A stretch of 5,357 bases of DNA from Gorillibacterium sp. (lineage in GTDB: Bacteria; Bacillota; Bacilli; Paenibacillales; NBRC-103111): assembly GCA_023511325.1 (NCBI GenBank), contig JAIMBU010000257.1, positions 1-5,357 of the forward strand, written 5' to 3'. A program made the translations under genes and the position numbers. Positions 5,216 to 5,357 of the stretch are shown piece after piece. The stretch's first letter is position 1. The number at the start of each line of letters is the position of its first letter. The notes below the pieces were generated by a model. The model saw nothing but the letters and a program-made list of their open reading frames with translations. It was not told where the DNA came from and did no database searches.

Positions 5216-5357
5216 CCGTTTACCCCCTGTTCTTCTCGAGCTTTCGCGCCAAGGGTAAACTTCCTTCGGTGTAATGTGAGACGTTTGCCCAACTGAATAG
5301 CAGGTTTCTCAATCAAGTGGTAACAAACCGCAGCGAGCAAGATGGAAATTACAAATG
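5212..5357 (-). CDS. Acyltransferase-3 family membrane protein, C-terminal end only (partial)
   Basis: An open frame enters from the right edge and ends at TGA (5214-5212), giving 47 complete codons. The visible part starts with the end of a membrane helix (FVISILLAAVCYHLIEKPA), in which HLIEKPA is the hallmark of the last transmembrane segment of OafA/YrhL-type acyltransferase-3 proteins (usual form: x-x-E-K-P). A basic cytoplasmic tail follows (QLGKRLTLHRRKFTLGAKAR). Such proteins O-acylate cell-surface or exported glycans using a membrane relay from acyl-CoA. Its stop overlaps the beta-helix start by four bases (ATGA), so the two genes are almost certainly co-transcribed and translationally coupled. 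The assignment rests on a short segment, so family membership is likely but not certain, and the substrate is unknown. Confidence 0.75.
   Translation of the reverse strand, partial: FVISILLAAVCYHLIEKPAIQLGKRLTLHRRKFTLGAKAREEQGVNG
5223..5228 (-). promoter_or_regulatory. Ribosome binding site AGGGGG for the beta-helix gene
   Basis: AGGGGG lies 7 bases before the ATG at 5215, inside the end of the acyltransferase gene. It is a moderate match. A better core (AAAAGGAG, 5213-5206) occurs just after the ATG and could instead serve a GTG at 5194. Confidence 0.5.

Overview
The window looks like chromosomal DNA of a low-to-moderate-GC, spore-former-type Bacillota. The intergenic DNA is AT-rich, the ribosome binding sites are purine-rich (AAAAGGAGG, AAAGGAG), the intrinsic terminators carry U-tracts, and the proteins (membrane-anchored beta-helix protein, DUF1361-type protein, zf-TFIIB protein) are of kinds common in Paenibacillaceae such as Brevibacillus or Paenibacillus. 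The genus is an inference from gene content only. I see no phage, transposon, CRISPR, tRNA or rRNA.

Layout, left to right. (1) 1-587, minus: the N-terminal part of an exported solute-binding (SBP_bac_3-type) protein whose C-terminus lies outside the window. (2) 588-860: a divergent intergenic region with a long inverted repeat, a perfect 12-bp palindrome and a candidate ECF-sigma promoter. (3) 861-1196, plus: a small zf-TFIIB zinc-ribbon protein, followed by a strong terminator at 1208-1240. (4) 1257-1982, minus: a six-helix DUF1361-type membrane protein. (5) 2009-2770, minus: an SDR oxidoreductase with an unusual active site, 26 bp upstream of the DUF1361 gene and probably in one transcript with it. 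(6) 2771-2959: an intergenic region with an excellent minus-strand terminator (14-bp stem) and a second dyad. (7) 2960-5215, minus: a 751-residue type II membrane-anchored right-handed beta-helix protein with an inserted non-helical segment. (8) 5212-5357, minus: the C-terminal end of an acyltransferase-3 (OafA/YrhL-like) membrane protein, which overlaps the beta-helix start by ATGA.

The most coherent functional unit is the right-hand one. A membrane O-acyltransferase is translationally coupled to a membrane-anchored extracytoplasmic beta-helix protein, and the unit closes with a terminator. This suggests synthesis, modification or cleavage of a secreted or cell-surface polysaccharide, with the beta-helix acting as lyase, epimerase or glycan-binding protein. 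The substrate and reaction cannot be read from this sequence. The remaining genes look like ordinary, separately regulated chromosomal genes. I find no convincing new multi-gene system. The items most worth a second look are the acyltransferase/beta-helix pair, the atypical SDR active site, and the regulatory region at 588-860.
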